Shown one piece after another: positions 56,011 through 64,000 of a stretch of 64,000 bases of DNA; position 1 is the stretch's first letter; every line of letters starts with the position of its first letter. The stretch comes from Archangium gephyra (GTDB taxonomy: Bacteria > Myxococcota > Myxococcia > Myxococcales > Myxococcaceae): NCBI RefSeq assembly GCF_001027285.1, contig NZ_CP011509.1:11556501-11620500 (forward strand), given 5' to 3'. Position numbers and translations under genes: made by a program. Under the pieces are notes generated by a model, which saw only the letters and a list, made by a program, of their open reading frames with translations, ran no database searches and was not told where the DNA came from.

Positions 56011-56649
56011 ATGGATGCACAGCGACTCGCCCGGGAGGACTTCTTCGAGAACGAGACGTTCACCGACCTGGACCTCCAGGGCGGTGACCTCGGCCAGAAG
56101 GAGTTCTACCGGTGCACCTTCCAGCGGTGCCAGTTGCAGGAGAGCCGCTGGAAGCAGAGCAAGCTCGAGTCCTGCGTCTTCAGCGATTGTGACCTCAGCC
56201 GCGCCCAGCTCCCGTCCACGGGACTGAGGGGCGTGCGCTTCGAGGGCTCCAAGCTGATGGGGATGGATTGGACGCCGGTGTCGTCCAACCCCGAGGTCGA
56301 GTTCGACAACTGCGTCCTGCGCTACACCTCCTTCGTGGGCCTGAGCCTGCGCAAGACGGCCTTCCTGCGCTGCTCGGCCCTGGAGGCGAACTTCTTCGAC
56401 CTCGACCTGACGGAAGCGGACTTCTCCGGGACGGACCTCACGGGCAGCAACTTCCGGGGCTGCAACCTCACCAAGGCGGACTTCTCCACCGCGGTGGGCG
56501 CGTTCCTGGACCCCGCCCAGAACCGCCTCAAGGCCACCCACGTGCCCGTCGAGACCGCCGTCCTCCTGGCCCAGTCACTCGGCATGCGCGTCTCGGGCTT
56601 CAACGGCGACGCGGGCGAGCGCCCCAGCCGCAAGAAGTCCCGCTCCTGA
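56011..56649 (+). CDS. Pentapeptide-repeat protein
   Basis: A 212-residue protein built from A(D/N)Lxx-type repeats: FTDLDLQGGDLGQKEFYRCTF, SDCDLSRAQLPSTGLRGVRF, LTEADFSGTDLTGSNFRGCNLTKADF. It should fold as a right-handed quadrilateral helix, as in Qnr proteins that mimic DNA and bind gyrase. Whether it gives quinolone protection is unknown. The ATG at 56011 was chosen because AGGA lies eight bases before it. Confidence 0.88.
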   Translation: MDAQRLAREDFFENETFTDLDLQGGDLGQKEFYRCTFQRCQLQESRWKQSKLESCVFSDCDLSRAQLPSTGLRGVRFEGSKLMGMDWTPVSSNPEVEFDNCVLRYTSFVGLSLRKTAFLRCSALEANFFDLDLTEADFSGTDLTGSNFRGCNLTKADFSTAVGAFLDPAQNRLKATHVPVETAVLLAQSLGMRVSGFNGDAGERPSRKKSRS

Positions 56650-56666
56650 GTCCACCGAGTCCAGCC

Positions 56667-57347
56667 ATGAGCCCGATGAAGAAGGCCCCGACGAAGAAGA
56701 CCGCGACGAAGAAGGCCCCGGCGAAGAAGACGCCGGCACCGAAGGCGAAGACGCCCGCCGCGAAGAAGACGCCCACCGAGGAGGCGCCGATCATCGCCTT
56801 CGCCAAGCCACGCGACTGGGCGGACTGGCTCTCCAAGAACCATGCGTCCTCGCGAGGCCTGTGGGTGAAGCTCGCCAAGAAGGCCTCCGGCATCGAATCC
56901 ATCACCTACGCACAGGCACTCGAGGTGGCGCTCGCGTGGGGGTGGATCGACGGACTGAAGCGCGGCTTCGACGACACCGCGTGGATCCAGAAGTTCACCC
57001 CGCGCGGCCCCCGGAGCATCTGGTCGAAAATCAATCGCGACAAGGCGCTGGCCCTCATCGAGGCGGGCGAGATGAAGCCACCCGGGCTCGAGCAGGTGGA
57101 ACGCGCGAAGCAGGACGGACGCTGGGAGGCGGCCTACGACTCGCAGAGCCGCGCGACCGTGCCCGAGGACCTGTCCGCCGCCCTCGCCGCCAACCCCCGC
57201 GCGGCCGCGTTCTTCTCCACGCTCAACTCGGCCAACCGCTACGCCGTGCTCTTCCGCGTCCACACCGCGAAGAAGGCCGAGACCCGCGCCAGGCGCATCG
57301 CCCAGTTCGTCGAGATGCTCGCCCGGCACGAGACGCTGCATCCCTGA
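56667..57347 (+). CDS. YdeI/OmpD-associated (bacteriocin-protection) family protein with Lys/Pro-rich N-terminus
   Basis: A 226-residue protein. The first 40 residues are a KKAPTKKTATKKAPAKK run, an H1-like tail. The remainder is the YdeI fold with FAKPRDWADWLSKNHASSRGLWVKLAKK, YAQALEVALAWGWIDGLKRGFD and QKFTPRGPRSIWSKINR. YdeI homologs are linked to polymyxin or bacteriocin resistance; the mechanism is unclear. The tail could direct it to DNA or RNA. It starts 17 bp after the pentapeptide gene. Confidence 0.88.
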   Translation: MSPMKKAPTKKTATKKAPAKKTPAPKAKTPAAKKTPTEEAPIIAFAKPRDWADWLSKNHASSRGLWVKLAKKASGIESITYAQALEVALAWGWIDGLKRGFDDTAWIQKFTPRGPRSIWSKINRDKALALIEAGEMKPPGLEQVERAKQDGRWEAAYDSQSRATVPEDLSAALAANPRAAAFFSTLNSANRYAVLFRVHTAKKAETRARRIAQFVEMLARHETLHP

Positions 57348-57402
57348 GTCCCCGTGGGGCAGCTCGTGAAGGTGCCCCGGGAGCCTACCCAGGAGCGGGC
57401 CG

Positions 57403-57828
57403 TCAGTGAACGACGAGCACGGGCTTCTTGCAGTCGCGCACGAGCTTGTCCGTCACGCTGCCGAGGATGGCGCTGGCCATCGCCCCCAGCCCGCGGCTGC
57501 CCACCACCACCAGGTCGATGTCCTTGTCGTGCTCGGCCCGCTCCGCGAGGGCCACGGCGGGGCTGCCATTCAACATCACCACCGACACCTCGCACCCCGA
57601 CTCGCGCGCCACCCGGGCCGCGTCGCGCAGGATGACCTCGCCGTTCTTGCGGTCGGACGCCTCCAGCTCGGCGAGCTGCCCGGTGTACACCTCCGACAGG
57701 TGGGACACGGGCGCCAGCGCATACGCGAGCACGAGCTGCGCCTTCACACCGAAGGCGTACTCGCCCGCCTTGCGGAGCGCACGCAGCGACAGGTCGGAGC
57801 CATCCACGCCCACGAGGAACTTCTTCAT
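57403..57828 (-). CDS. Universal stress protein (UspA family)
   Basis: A 141-residue Usp. The N-terminal strand MKKFLVGVDGSDLSLRALRKAGEYA and the ATP-binding loop GSRGLGAMASAILGSVTDKLVRDCKKPVLVV (GxxGx9GS) are present, so it is an ATP-binding Usp. It is convergent with the YdeI gene. No regulator is nearby. Confidence 0.94.
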   Translation of the reverse strand: MKKFLVGVDGSDLSLRALRKAGEYAFGVKAQLVLAYALAPVSHLSEVYTGQLAELEASDRKNGEVILRDAARVARESGCEVSVVMLNGSPAVALAERAEHDKDIDLVVVGSRGLGAMASAILGSVTDKLVRDCKKPVLVVH

Positions 57829-57994
57829 CACACACCCCCCTGAATTGGGACTCGGGGTCCGTTTCACGGGCCGTGCCACATGCTGAATCAGGGGTTTCCG
57901 TGACGCCCTTCGCGCAAAGCCTGCGGGCCGCACGCCTCCCCCGCAATTCCTGCCGCCTCGGGTTCTCGGAACGTGGAGCACCCGACACGGGCAC

Positions 57995-58342
57995 TCAATA
58001 CGGGTACGGCCCCTGGTCCTGGCCCAGCCGGGAGGAATCCACCCCCCAGGAGGCGAGCACGGTCTCGATCTGCTCCTCCGAGGTGACGATCGCCTTGCGC
58101 TCGTTCTCGAGCTCGTCCGTCAGGTCCCGCCGCGCCTCCACCGAGGCCCTCGAGGCCTCACAGCCCCGGATGACGAAGCGGGTCTTCCCGATGCCTGGCG
58201 CACTGCATCGCCCCGCCACCCGGGTGTCGACATAGGGGTGGACCCCCACCCAGGCCACGCGCTCCGGGGAGGAGGCGGGAACCTCCGTGGAAATCACCCG
58301 GCCCTTCCTCAAGAGCTCACGGGCTTCCGCACTCAACGCCAT
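57995..58342 (-). CDS. Hypothetical protein, 115 aa
   Basis: A small protein starting MALSAEARELLRKGRVISTEV. The ATG was chosen over an upstream one because AAGGAGA lies eight bases before it. It is charged and mostly soluble, with two Cys (RCSAPGIGKTRFVIRGCEASR) and a helical C-terminus (LTDELENERKAIVTSEEQIETVLASWG). No family recognised. Confidence 0.6.
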   Translation of the reverse strand: MALSAEARELLRKGRVISTEVPASSPERVAWVGVHPYVDTRVAGRCSAPGIGKTRFVIRGCEASRASVEARRDLTDELENERKAIVTSEEQIETVLASWGVDSSRLGQDQGPYPY

Positions 58343-58425
58343 CCGCTGCGTCTCCTTCTGTTGACAGGCCACGGCCCCGCCCACATACCAGGGCGGCATT
58401 TTCCTTCCCCTCCCGGAGCCACCCC

Positions 58426-58932
58426 ATGTCCCTGTCCATGTATCAGGCCTCGATCCCCGTCTTCATCCACATGATGGGCAACCTGTCGGCCATCCTCGAG
58501 AAGGCCGCCGGCTACGCCACGGCGAAGAAGATCGAGCCGTCCGTCCTCGTCAACGCCCGGCTGGCCCCCGACATGCGCCCGCTGTCCTTCCAGATCCAGG
58601 TCGCCAGCGACCTGGCCAAGGGCTGCGCCGCGCGTCTGGCGGGAATCGATGCCCCAAGCATGCCCGACACGGAGACCACCTTCCCCGAGCTGCAGGAGCG
58701 TATCGCGAAGACGATCGCCTTCCTGAAGACCGTGAGCGCGGCGCAGGTGGACGGCAGCGAGGAGCGCGAGATCGTCCTCAAGCTGCGCGGCCAGGAGACC
58801 AAATTCAAGGGCCAGCCCTACCTGCTCACCTTCGCGCTGCCCAACTTCTACTTCCACATCACCACCGCCTACGCCATCCTGCGCCACAACGGCCTGGACA
58901 TCGGCAAGTCGGACTTCCTCGGCGTACGCTGA
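58426..58932 (+). CDS. DUF1993 family protein
   Basis: A 168-residue protein with the DUF1993 hallmarks: MYQASIPVFIHMMGNLSAILEKA at the start, LAPDMRPLSFQIQVASDLAKGCAARLAG in the middle and NFYFHITTAYAILRHNGLDIGKSDFLG at the end. The fold is a DinB-like four-helix bundle. Function unknown. Monocistronic. Confidence 0.93.
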   Translation: MSLSMYQASIPVFIHMMGNLSAILEKAAGYATAKKIEPSVLVNARLAPDMRPLSFQIQVASDLAKGCAARLAGIDAPSMPDTETTFPELQERIAKTIAFLKTVSAAQVDGSEEREIVLKLRGQETKFKGQPYLLTFALPNFYFHITTAYAILRHNGLDIGKSDFLGVR

Positions 58933-59194
58933 AGCACGCGGGGAGTCGGGCTCCGGGCGTGTCGTCCAACGCCACGGAGCCTCCGGGAAGCGGCCCCTCC
59001 GCTCGTCGCCGGTTCCTCCAAGGCGGCGGCGTCTCCAGAACGCCACCGCCAGCAGTTGAAGAGTACAACCCGTGTTGTCGTGCCCCCCCTCGATGGGACG
59101 TTTCACGGTGGGTCATCCCGCGTCCCAGAGTCCCACGCACGCGATGTCCGTCCCCGCGCCGCTGCGGCAGGCCCCCCTGGGACGAAAATAAATA
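58933..59194. other. Intergenic stretch without gene
   Basis: The 5' part of the 343-bp gap before the FN3/FG-GAP gene; no ORF on either strand is convincing and I see no repeat or hairpin of note. The promoter-like motif at its end is listed separately. Confidence 0.5.
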
Positions 59195-59226
59195 CCCGAC
59201 AACCAGACTCGCGGGCTCGCTCCGTA
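59195..59226 (+). promoter_or_regulatory. Bipartite motif, copy 1 (possible ECF sigma promoter)
   Basis: CCCGACAACCAG (59195-59206), six bases, GGGCTCGCTCCGTA (59213-59226). The same two blocks with the same spacing occur before the sigma-factor gene at 63033-63064. ACCAG and CGTA stand 16 bases apart, the spacing of ECF -35/-10 elements. It ends 50 bases before the GTG at 59276. Confidence 0.6.
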
Positions 59227-59275
59227 TCCGGGACAACCGATGCCGTCCTTTCGATTCGCCCCGAGGGGGGAAGCC

Positions 59276-62200
59276 GTGTCCCGTGGTGTGTCCCGCCAAC
59301 TCATTCCGTTGTTCCTCGCCCTGCTGGTGGGCGCGGCTGGCTGCGATGATCTGAAGCCCATCACCAGCGCGCCGCCCACCCCACCGCCCGCGGCGCCCTC
59401 GGCCCCGGGACCCGTGGAGGCGCGTGCCGAGCCGGGCGCGGTGACGCTCTCCTGGAGCCCCCCGGAGAATGACGGAGGCAGTGCCCTCACCGGCTACCGG
59501 GTACAGGGCGAGCCCCAAGAGGAGGCCCTCGCCATCAAGTTGGACGGCGCCACCGCCCGCGTCACCGGCCTGCGCGCGGGCGCTACCTACCGCTTCTCCG
59601 TGACCGCCGTGAACAAGGCGGGTGAAGGGCCCGCCAGCGTCTCGGAGTCCGTCACCCTGCCCGAGGTCCCCGGCGCTCCGCCCCAGCCGTCCGTGGTGCG
59701 CGGCGATGGGCAGGTGCGGGTGAGTTGGACGGAGCCCGGCTCGGATGGGCGCTCGCCCGTCACCGGCTACCTCGTCACCGCGCATCCCCAGGACGTGCGC
59801 GTGACGGCCGGCGCCAGCGCGCGCTCCGTGGTGGTGGAAGGGCTGCGCAATGGCGAGCCCTCCACCTTCACCGTGCGCGCCCTCAACGCCGTGGGCGAGG
59901 GCCCCGACTCTCCCGCCTCGCCTGACGTGGTGCCGGCCGCCGTGCCCTCGGCGCCCGCCAGCGTCGAGGCCACCGCCGACATCCGCCAGGCCACCGTCAC
60001 CTGGAGCGCTCCCGCGAGCACCGGCGGTCTGTCCGTGCAGGCCTACGTGGTGACGGCCGAGCCGGGCGGCGCCTCTCGCGAGGTGGACGCCGACTCCCGC
60101 GGCGTCACCTTCAGCGGCCTGGAGAACGGCACCGCGTACACCTTCTCCGTGGCGGCGCGCAACGAGGTGGGCGAGGGCCCGGCACTCCTCTCCGCGTCCG
60201 TGCGGACCCTCGGCGTGCCCTCGCAGCCCGGCGCGGTGAGCGCCACCCCCGGCACCCGCTCGGCCACCGTGACGTGGGAGGCCCCGGCCGAGGACGGCGG
60301 CAAGCCCCTCACCGGCTATGTGGTGGAGGCCTCTCCCTCCGGCGCCCGCCTGACGCTGGACACCGCGGCGCGCAGCGCCACCTTCACGGGCCTCAACAGC
60401 ACCCAGGCGCACACCTTCACCGTGTCCGCCCTCAACGCCGTGGGCCAGGGTGCCCCCTCCACCTCGTCCGCCCTGCGTCCCCTTCCCGCTCCCGCCGAGG
60501 TGACGGAGCTCCAGCTGGAGTCCTCGGATGCCGGCTGCCTCACCGTCTCCTACTCCCTGCGCCAGCCCGACGGCGTGCGCGCGGACGTCTCCGTGGAGGT
60601 GGACTCCTCGGGCAGCGGCTCCTTCTCTCGCGCCACCCAGGCCAACGGCCTCGCCGCGGACGGCTCCTCGCTCACGCATGAGGGCACGCGCGCTCGCCCC
60701 TCCTCACCGGAGGGCCGCGCCCATCAGTTCCGCTGGAACCGGAGCCTCGACGTCCCCGGCGCCGCCACCGTCCGCGTGCGTCTGAGCGCCCGCGTCCCCG
60801 GCACCCTTCCCGGCTCGGCGACCCTCGAGCGCACCCTGCCCGCCGCCGCCAGCAGCTGCGAGCTCCGCCTGCCCACCACCACCGTCCAAGCGCTGACCGC
60901 CACGCCCTCCAGGGTCGTGAGCGGAGACGTCAACGGGGATGGCAGGCTGGACGTGGTGGTCGTCCCCGACTCCGGCGAGACCGTCTCCGTCCTGCTGGGG
61001 CTCGGCAACGGAAGCTTCCGGCGCCCCTACGAGCAGCCGCTCCGCGGCAGCCCGAAGCGTCTGACCACCGGAGACCTCAATGGCGATGGCCGGGACGAGC
61101 TGCTCTGGATGGACACGTCCGGGTACCTGCGCGTCACACGGGAGTACGGGGAGCCCGCCTCCTACCCCCTCGGGTCCGCCAGTTTGAGCGAGACCTCGAC
61201 CCGCCCGATCGCCATCGCCGACTTCGACGGCAACGGCAGCCCCGACGTGGCCACCCTGGGCGGGTCCGGCTCCTCCTTCCCCTTCCTGGGCCTCCTCGCC
61301 AACACGGGGGACGGCACGCTGGGCAGCTTCACCCCCAAGGTGTACGTGGCGAGGGATGCCCTCCTCGAGGTGGCCGACCTCGACGAGGATGGCCGGATGG
61401 ATGTGCTGGCCATCGGGCGCAACTGGTTTGGAAGCGTCGCCCTGCTGTCCAACGGGGATGGCTCCTTCCGCTCGCGCATCATCGCCACCCCCTCCATCCC
61501 CTCCACCTCCGCGGCCCACGCCCTCACGGTGGGAGACCTCGACGGCGACGGCCATACGGACCTGGTGCTCGCCTGGAAGGAGGACTCCGCCAACCGCGTC
61601 CAGGTGCACCTGCTCCGGGGAGATGGCCAGGGAGGCTTCTCCGCGGCGGAGCTCGTGGGCTCGCTCACGGACAGCAGCCTCACCACGATGCCCCTGGCCC
61701 TGGCGGCGGTGGACATGGACCACGATGGCCTGAAGGACCTGGCCGTGGGGCTGTACGGCCTGGATTACTACACCCTCGCCGTGCTGCGGAGCCGGGGAGC
61801 GGAAGGCTTCGCACCCGTGGAGAAGCTGCCCGCGGGACGCGCCTCCCTCTCCGCCACGACGGGCGACTTCGACGGGGATGGCCGGGAGGACCTGGCGATG
61901 GTCCATGCCTACAGCAAGGACGTGCGCGTCTGGCGCAGCGGCCCCGGGGCCCTGTCGCTGCCCGAGGGCCCCGCCGGCACCATCGCCCAGGGAGACTTCA
62001 ATGGAGATGGGAAGCTGGACTTCATCCGCTTCTCGGAGCCGAAGAGCGTCCAGGTGTACCTCGCCGGGGGCCCGGACGGCCCGCGGGCCCAGACGCCCAT
62101 GCTCGTGGGAAGCTGGGTGTACCGCATGGTGGTGGGCCAGGTGGACGAGGACTCGGCCCTGGACGTGGTGCTGCTCAGTGGGGAGAGCGCCAACAAGACC

Positions 62201-62994
62201 GTCGGGCTCCTGCTCGGCAATGGCGACGGCACCTTCCGCCTCGCCCCCTCCATCCTCGTGGGGGGCAGACCTTCCACGCCACCCTCGGTGATGTGAACGG
62301 AGACGGACGGATGGACCTCGCCTGCCAGGCCAGGCGCCACATCGAGCCCGGCTTCTCCTCGGAGGAGGTCCGCGTGCTGCTCGGCCAGGGAGGGGGCACC
62401 TTCGGCCCCGCCACGCTCGTGAACACGAGCCCCAGTCCGGGCGCCCTCGCGTTGGGAGACCTCAACAAGGACGGCGCACTGGACCTGGTGGTGGCGCAGA
62501 CGTCCGCCGAGGGCGGGGTGTTGACGCTCAAGGGCCAGGGGGATGGCACCTTCCTGCCTCCCCTCCTCACCACGCTCCAGGCGGGCCAGCGCGGCGGCCA
62601 CCTCGTCCTGGCGGACATGAGTGGCGACGGCATCCCGGACATCGTGCGCAGCAGCCCCGCGGATGGCACCGTCTACGTGCTGACCTCGTACACCGCCACG
62701 ACCTGGGGGCACTGGTCGGGCTGGGGCTACCCCGCGGGCGGCGACTGCACCTCCTTCTCCCTGCTCGACTTCGATGGGGACGGACGACAGGACGTGGTGT
62801 GCGCCAACCCGGGCTCGGACTCGGTGTCGCTGCTGAGGGGCAAGGCCTACAATCAGCTCGCCGAGCCCCAGGTCTTCGGGGTGCGCTCCGGCGTCAACTC
62901 GCTGGGGGTGCTCGACCTGGACGCGGATGGACGCCTGGACATCGTCCTGGGGTCCAGCCAGGAGTCACGCGGCACGCTGTTGCTCCAGCGCTGA
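59276..62994 (+). CDS. Giant lipoprotein: four FN3 domains and FG-GAP/VCBS repeats (one frameshift)
   Basis: A surface lipoprotein of 1239 residues if one base is restored. The GTG start follows AGGGGGGAAGCC and gives signal LIPLFLALLVGAAGC. Four fibronectin type III domains follow, each ending in a TGYxV or AYVV strand (about 30-405), then an Ig-like segment. Then come FG-GAP repeats with calcium loops such as DVNGDGRLD and DFDGDGREDL, forming a beta-propeller. The frame breaks in the six-G run 62260-62265: one extra G gives VGGQTFHATLGDVNGDGRMDL and continues to 62994. As written the first part stops at 62296. Likely an adhesin. Confidence 0.85.
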
Positions 62995-63032
62995 CACGGG
63001 ACTCCGCCAGGGCGCGAACGATTTTTCTCCAC

Positions 63033-63064
63033 CCGGACGACCAGCCGGGTGGGCTCGCTCCGTA
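63033..63064 (+). promoter_or_regulatory. Bipartite motif, copy 2 (possible autoregulated ECF promoter)
   Basis: CCGGACGACCAG (63033-63044), six bases, GGGCTCGCTCCGTA (63051-63064). It matches copy 1 at 59195-59226 in 24 of 26 fixed positions and lies just before the sigma gene, so the sigma factor may control both. Confidence 0.6.
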
Positions 63065-63090
63065 GGAAAGAAAAAGGGAGTGGGAGACAC

Positions 63091-63732
63091 GTGCTGCCAG
63101 GAGAAGACCGGAGCGTGCTGCAGGCCTTCCGGGAAGGGGACCGCGCCACCCTCACGCGCGTGTATCGCACCTACTCGCCCCAGGTGGCCCGCTACCTCGC
63201 CCGCCGCTTCTCCGTCCGCGCCGGCACCCACGTCCACAGTGTCTCCCTCGGCGCCCTGGACCTCGACGCGGCGCATCAGGAGACCTTCGTCCGCGCCTTC
63301 CGGCCCGCCCTGCGCCAGGCCTATGACGGGGTGCGCCCCTACCTCGGCTTCCTCCTGATGCTCGCGCGCTCCACCGCCGTGGACCTGCTGCGGGCCTCGG
63401 GCCGCATCGCCCGGGAAGCCGTGCCCCTGGACGACGCGCCCGAGCTGGCCCACGCCCCCACCGAGGAGCAGGGCCCCGAGGAGCAGGCACTGAAGGCCGA
63501 GGTGCGCACCCTGGTGCGCCAATTCCTCGACGGGCTGCCCGAGGAGGCGCGGGCGCTGGCCCAGCTGCGCTTCATGGAGGGCCTCTCCCAGGAGGCCGCC
63601 GCCACCCGCCTCCAGCTCACCCGCGGAGAGGTCCGCGTCCGGGAGCGTCACCTGCGTACGCAATTCACCGAGCACCTGCTGGCCCGGGGTTGGTTGGACG
63701 TCCCCCTGGCCGGAATGGAGAAAGTCCCATGA
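63091..63732 (+). CDS. RNA polymerase sigma factor, ECF/sigma-70 family
   Basis: A 213-residue sigma factor. Region 2 contains VYRTYSPQVARYLARRF and the block DLDAAHQETFVRAFRPALRQAYDGVRPYLGFLLMLARSTAVDLLR. Region 4 is LPEEARALAQLRFMEGLSQEAAATRLQLTRGEVRVRERHLRTQF. The GTG at 63091 was chosen because it follows GGGAG and lies after the promoter-like motif; an upstream in-frame GTG at 63049 overlaps that motif. The next gene overlaps by ATGA and is a putative anti-sigma. Confidence 0.9.
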   Translation: MLPGEDRSVLQAFREGDRATLTRVYRTYSPQVARYLARRFSVRAGTHVHSVSLGALDLDAAHQETFVRAFRPALRQAYDGVRPYLGFLLMLARSTAVDLLRASGRIAREAVPLDDAPELAHAPTEEQGPEEQALKAEVRTLVRQFLDGLPEEARALAQLRFMEGLSQEAAATRLQLTRGEVRVRERHLRTQFTEHLLARGWLDVPLAGMEKVP

Positions 63733-64000
63733 GCTGGTTCGACCCCCACGTGGACGGACTGCTGGCGCGGTGGGCCGAGGGCACCCTGTCCCCGCGCCAA
63801 TCCGCCCGCCTGCTCCGGCACGCCCACGCCTGCGAGCGGTGCGGCGCCTCCTATGAGCGGCTCGTCCGGGCCTCCCGGCTGCTGGAGCACGGCGACCCGT
63901 ACGTCCCCACTGGCGCCGAGCTCGCGGTGCTGGGGGACACCGGGCTCGCGGCGGCGCTCGCGGCGGCGGAGCCGGAAGTCCCACGCCCGCGCTGGCCCTC
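63729..64000 (+). CDS. Putative anti-sigma factor with zinc-binding motif (truncated by window end)
   Basis: The ATG overlaps the sigma gene stop. The visible 90 residues begin MSWFDPHVDGLLARWAEGTL and contain an H-x3-C-x2-C motif (RHAHACERCGASYERL), the ZAS/zf-HC2 anti-sigma signature. No membrane helix has appeared by the window end. It probably binds and inhibits the sigma factor encoded just upstream. The 3' end lies outside the window. Confidence 0.78.
   Translation, partial: MSWFDPHVDGLLARWAEGTLSPRQSARLLRHAHACERCGASYERLVRASRLLEHGDPYVPTGAELAVLGDTGLAAALAAAEPEVPRPRWP

Overview
The window is GC-rich (about 70 percent), densely coded DNA that reads as a chromosome segment of a fruiting myxobacterium, most likely suborder Cystobacterineae (Archangium/Cystobacter/Myxococcus relatives). 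The signs are MYXO-CTERM-type C-termini, a PilZ-Hsp70 fusion, a TraA-like surface protein, a TIGR02269/DUF2380-type lipoprotein with a small partner gene, many orphan two-component proteins and many lipoproteins. I see no rRNA, tRNA, CRISPR array, prophage or intact insertion sequence.

Layout. 1-6 kb: a truncated histidine kinase, a hypothetical gene, the PilZ-Hsp70 fusion and a beta-propeller lipoprotein. 6-10 kb: a MoxR / DUF58 / BatA-like operon. 10-17.6 kb: a receiver-only regulator, a CocE-type hydrolase, NagZ, a run of small lipoproteins, a Bcp peroxiredoxin and a metal-transporter-like membrane protein. 17.7-24.7 kb: a receiver-DUF4388 regulator, a MYXO-CTERM protein overlapping a methyltransferase gene, a HAD-UbiA fusion with an SDR, and a chemoreceptor. 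24.8-28.2 kb: an ACP / type III PKS / acyl-AMP ligase operon. 28.3-38.4 kb: a secreted hydrolase region with four paralogous M43 metalloprotease lipoproteins, a metallophosphatase, a TraA-like MYXO-CTERM protein and an M36 metalloprotease. 38.6-43.4 kb: a second, five-gene type III PKS operon (PKS, ICMT-type methyltransferase, ACP, acyl-AMP ligase, flavoprotein), every junction overlapping. 43.5-50.4 kb: a lipoprotein toxin/immunity-like pair, an NlpC/P60-like enzyme, an AlkZ-like gene with a frameshift, hemerythrin and two small hydrolases. 50.5-56 kb: histidine kinase plus NtrC-type regulator, then a sigma-54 promoter driving a SulP transporter and a beta-carbonic anhydrase. 56-59 kb: pentapeptide-repeat, YdeI, UspA and DUF1993 proteins. 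59.3-64 kb: a large FN3/FG-GAP lipoprotein, then an ECF sigma factor and a truncated anti-sigma candidate, with one shared bipartite promoter-like motif upstream of both units.

How the parts work together (inference). The two type III PKS operons carry their own starter-loading machinery (acyl-AMP ligase plus ACP) and look like two routes to alkylpyrone/alkylresorcinol-type lipids, the second with tailoring enzymes. The kinase/NtrC pair probably controls bicarbonate uptake and CO2/bicarbonate interconversion through the adjacent sigma-54 promoter. Three genes (AlkZ-like at 47.4 kb, NtrC-like at 53.3 kb, FN3/FG-GAP at 62.3 kb) each lack exactly one base in or next to a G/C homopolymer, which points to sequencing undercalls or recent decay.
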